Positions 63,022 to 64,000 of a stretch of 64,000 bases of DNA are shown piece after piece. The notes below the pieces were generated by a model. That model made no database searches, was not told where the DNA came from, and saw only the letters and a list, made by a program, of their open reading frames with translations. Source of the stretch: Seminavis robusta (taxonomy: Eukaryota > Bacillariophyta > Bacillariophyceae > Naviculales > Naviculaceae); assembly GCA_903772945.1 (NCBI GenBank), contig CAICTM010000160.1:39976-103975 (forward strand). Reading direction: 5' to 3'. The position numbers and the translations under genes are program-made. The first letter of the stretch is position 1. Each line of letters begins with the position of its first letter.

Positions 63022-64000
63022 GGTTCCGTCGTTGTAGCTACGTTTATGATGGTTTCGCTGCAGGAAAAGAGAGAGATGGACTTGAGGAGGTGGATCTCAC
63101 CACCAGTGGATCAGAAGGGGCAATCATTGATGCCATCATTGGAGCAATTGTTGGCCCCTTTGCTGACATTCTCAATGGTGCCTTGGGTGGAGGCTTCAGC
63201 TGTAAGGACCCTTCTTTGTGACAAGACATGAAAAGCAAAGAAGGAAAAGGAAAGAAAAATTATGAATATGGATATTGAGAATAGTAACGTATGAATCAAA
63301 ACTAAATGTGAGATAAGTGAAACAAAGATGTCCAGAAAGTTTGTTTTAGCTTGCCAGTTCAATTCGGAATTGTTCAAGGCAGGTATCTGAAAGCCAGAAC
63401 CCAGGTGGGTGCGGTCATATCTTTGGTGGGAACCCAGGTGGGTGCGGTCATATCTTTGGTGGGTACGGCGATCACACAGACGGGTGCGGCGCTGTGGATA
63501 ACACGGGGTACCGTGGGAACCCAGATATCACCGTTTACGTCTGTCCTCTTCACCATCAACTAGTCAGTAAACAGTGCCTTCCTTTGCTCTGTACGTGTTG
63601 TTGTACTCCTGGGGTAGGTTCATCTCTCAAAGCGCCCGACCAATGCTGTGGTCGTACCGGTATTCAGCATCCCCACGTACAGACCTGTTGGATACCTAAT
63701 CTGCTACATTCTTCTGTTCTTTTGACTTGATATGGGCAAAAGGTTATCCCGGCCTTCATTGAGGTGCCGTTTTCCCGGGTGGGGCTGGCATTCCAATTAG
63801 TGCGTGGAAGGTCTGACCCCGGTACTCATCGAGGCCTGGGATTTGGGGAGGAGTACCGGTGTACCGGATTATGTGCCGAAGCAACAGCAACAAATGCGAC
63901 GATGGAGCCAACGCAAGCATCCCCTGATCGGCTTGTAGCATTCGTCTTCTGCTTTCCAAGGACCAAGCGCTGGACAGTGCTCCTTGACCTCTCCCCCTTT
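63022..64000. other. Terminal spacer with short tandem repeat
   Basis: A plus-strand stretch at about 63057-63221 reads GSEGAIIDAIIGAIVGPFAD then ILNGALGGGFSC in an open frame, which could be the last exon of an unseen gene or chance. Further on lie the 33-bp tandem repeat at 63399-63466 and several ACCGG/GTACC motifs. Nothing firm to the end of the window. Confidence 0.35.
63399..63466. repeat. Two tandem copies of a 33-bp unit
   Basis: AACCCAGGTGGGTGCGGTCA then TATCTTTGGTGGG occurs twice in tandem, followed by a partial third (GACGGGTGCGG). Both strands are open through it (the minus strand reads VPTKDMTAPTW twice), but there is no supported gene. Confidence 0.85.

Overview
The window reads as nuclear DNA of a photosynthetic stramenopile, most likely a pennate diatom. 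Genes are single or few-exon with short GT-AG introns (about 60-275 bp), lie on both strands with no operons, and encode eukaryotic families. These include a plastid divinyl chlorophyllide reductase with a signal peptide followed by a Gly-Phe cleavage context typical of complex plastids. Spacers are rich in self-complementary TAGC and TACCGGTA motifs. A run of 20 N at 42587-42606 marks an assembly gap, and several reading frames are broken in ways that could be pseudogenes or base-calling errors. Species assignment is inference.

Layout. 1-10.3 kb: 5' part of an FAD-dependent monooxygenase (-), an ankyrin-type repeat gene with an in-frame TGA, a small zinc-binding protein, an Arg/Ser-repeat protein with a RanBP2-type finger, a stand-alone cyclophilin-E-type RRM protein, and a secreted S41-type peptidase with two frame breaks. 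11-18.4 kb: an inward-rectifier K+ channel carrying a zinc-finger-like insertion, DVR, and a secreted modular haem peroxidase. 19-26.4 kb: a nuclear 2-oxoglutarate-oxygenase-like protein, a small foldback element, an unknown soluble protein and a large unknown membrane protein. 27.5-35.6 kb: an F-box protein, a 716-bp decayed DNA transposon with 25-bp perfect inverted ends and a DDE fragment, a Cys-rich protein with a hydrophobic hairpin, a probable plastid membrane protein and a PP2C phosphatase. 35.6-39.4 kb is gene-poor with possible coding relics. 39.5-42.1 kb: FolD and a sulfotransferase-like Golgi protein, divergent across 169 bp. 42.4-43.1 kb: a broken gene at the assembly gap.

The most interesting region is 44.2-59.9 kb. 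Two very large paralogous membrane proteins (about 1880 and 1928 aa) converge on an SLC43/LAT3-like transporter gene. Each has a disordered cytosolic N-tail, TM, dCache sensor, TM with a HAMP-like start, linker, TM, second dCache sensor, TM and a TPR-like tail, with no recognisable kinase, cyclase or other enzymatic output. The second dCache of each keeps the residue pattern I know from amino-acid-binding dCache_1 domains, and the first keeps most of it. Together with the intervening amino-acid-type transporter this suggests an amino-acid sensing and uptake locus whose output runs through TPR protein-protein contacts and a shared C-terminal motif. That function is inference.

60-64 kb holds degenerate coding-like fragments, a DUF1810-like gene and short repeats. 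No rRNA or CRISPR array was seen. I did not identify a tRNA, but I could not run a tRNA search.
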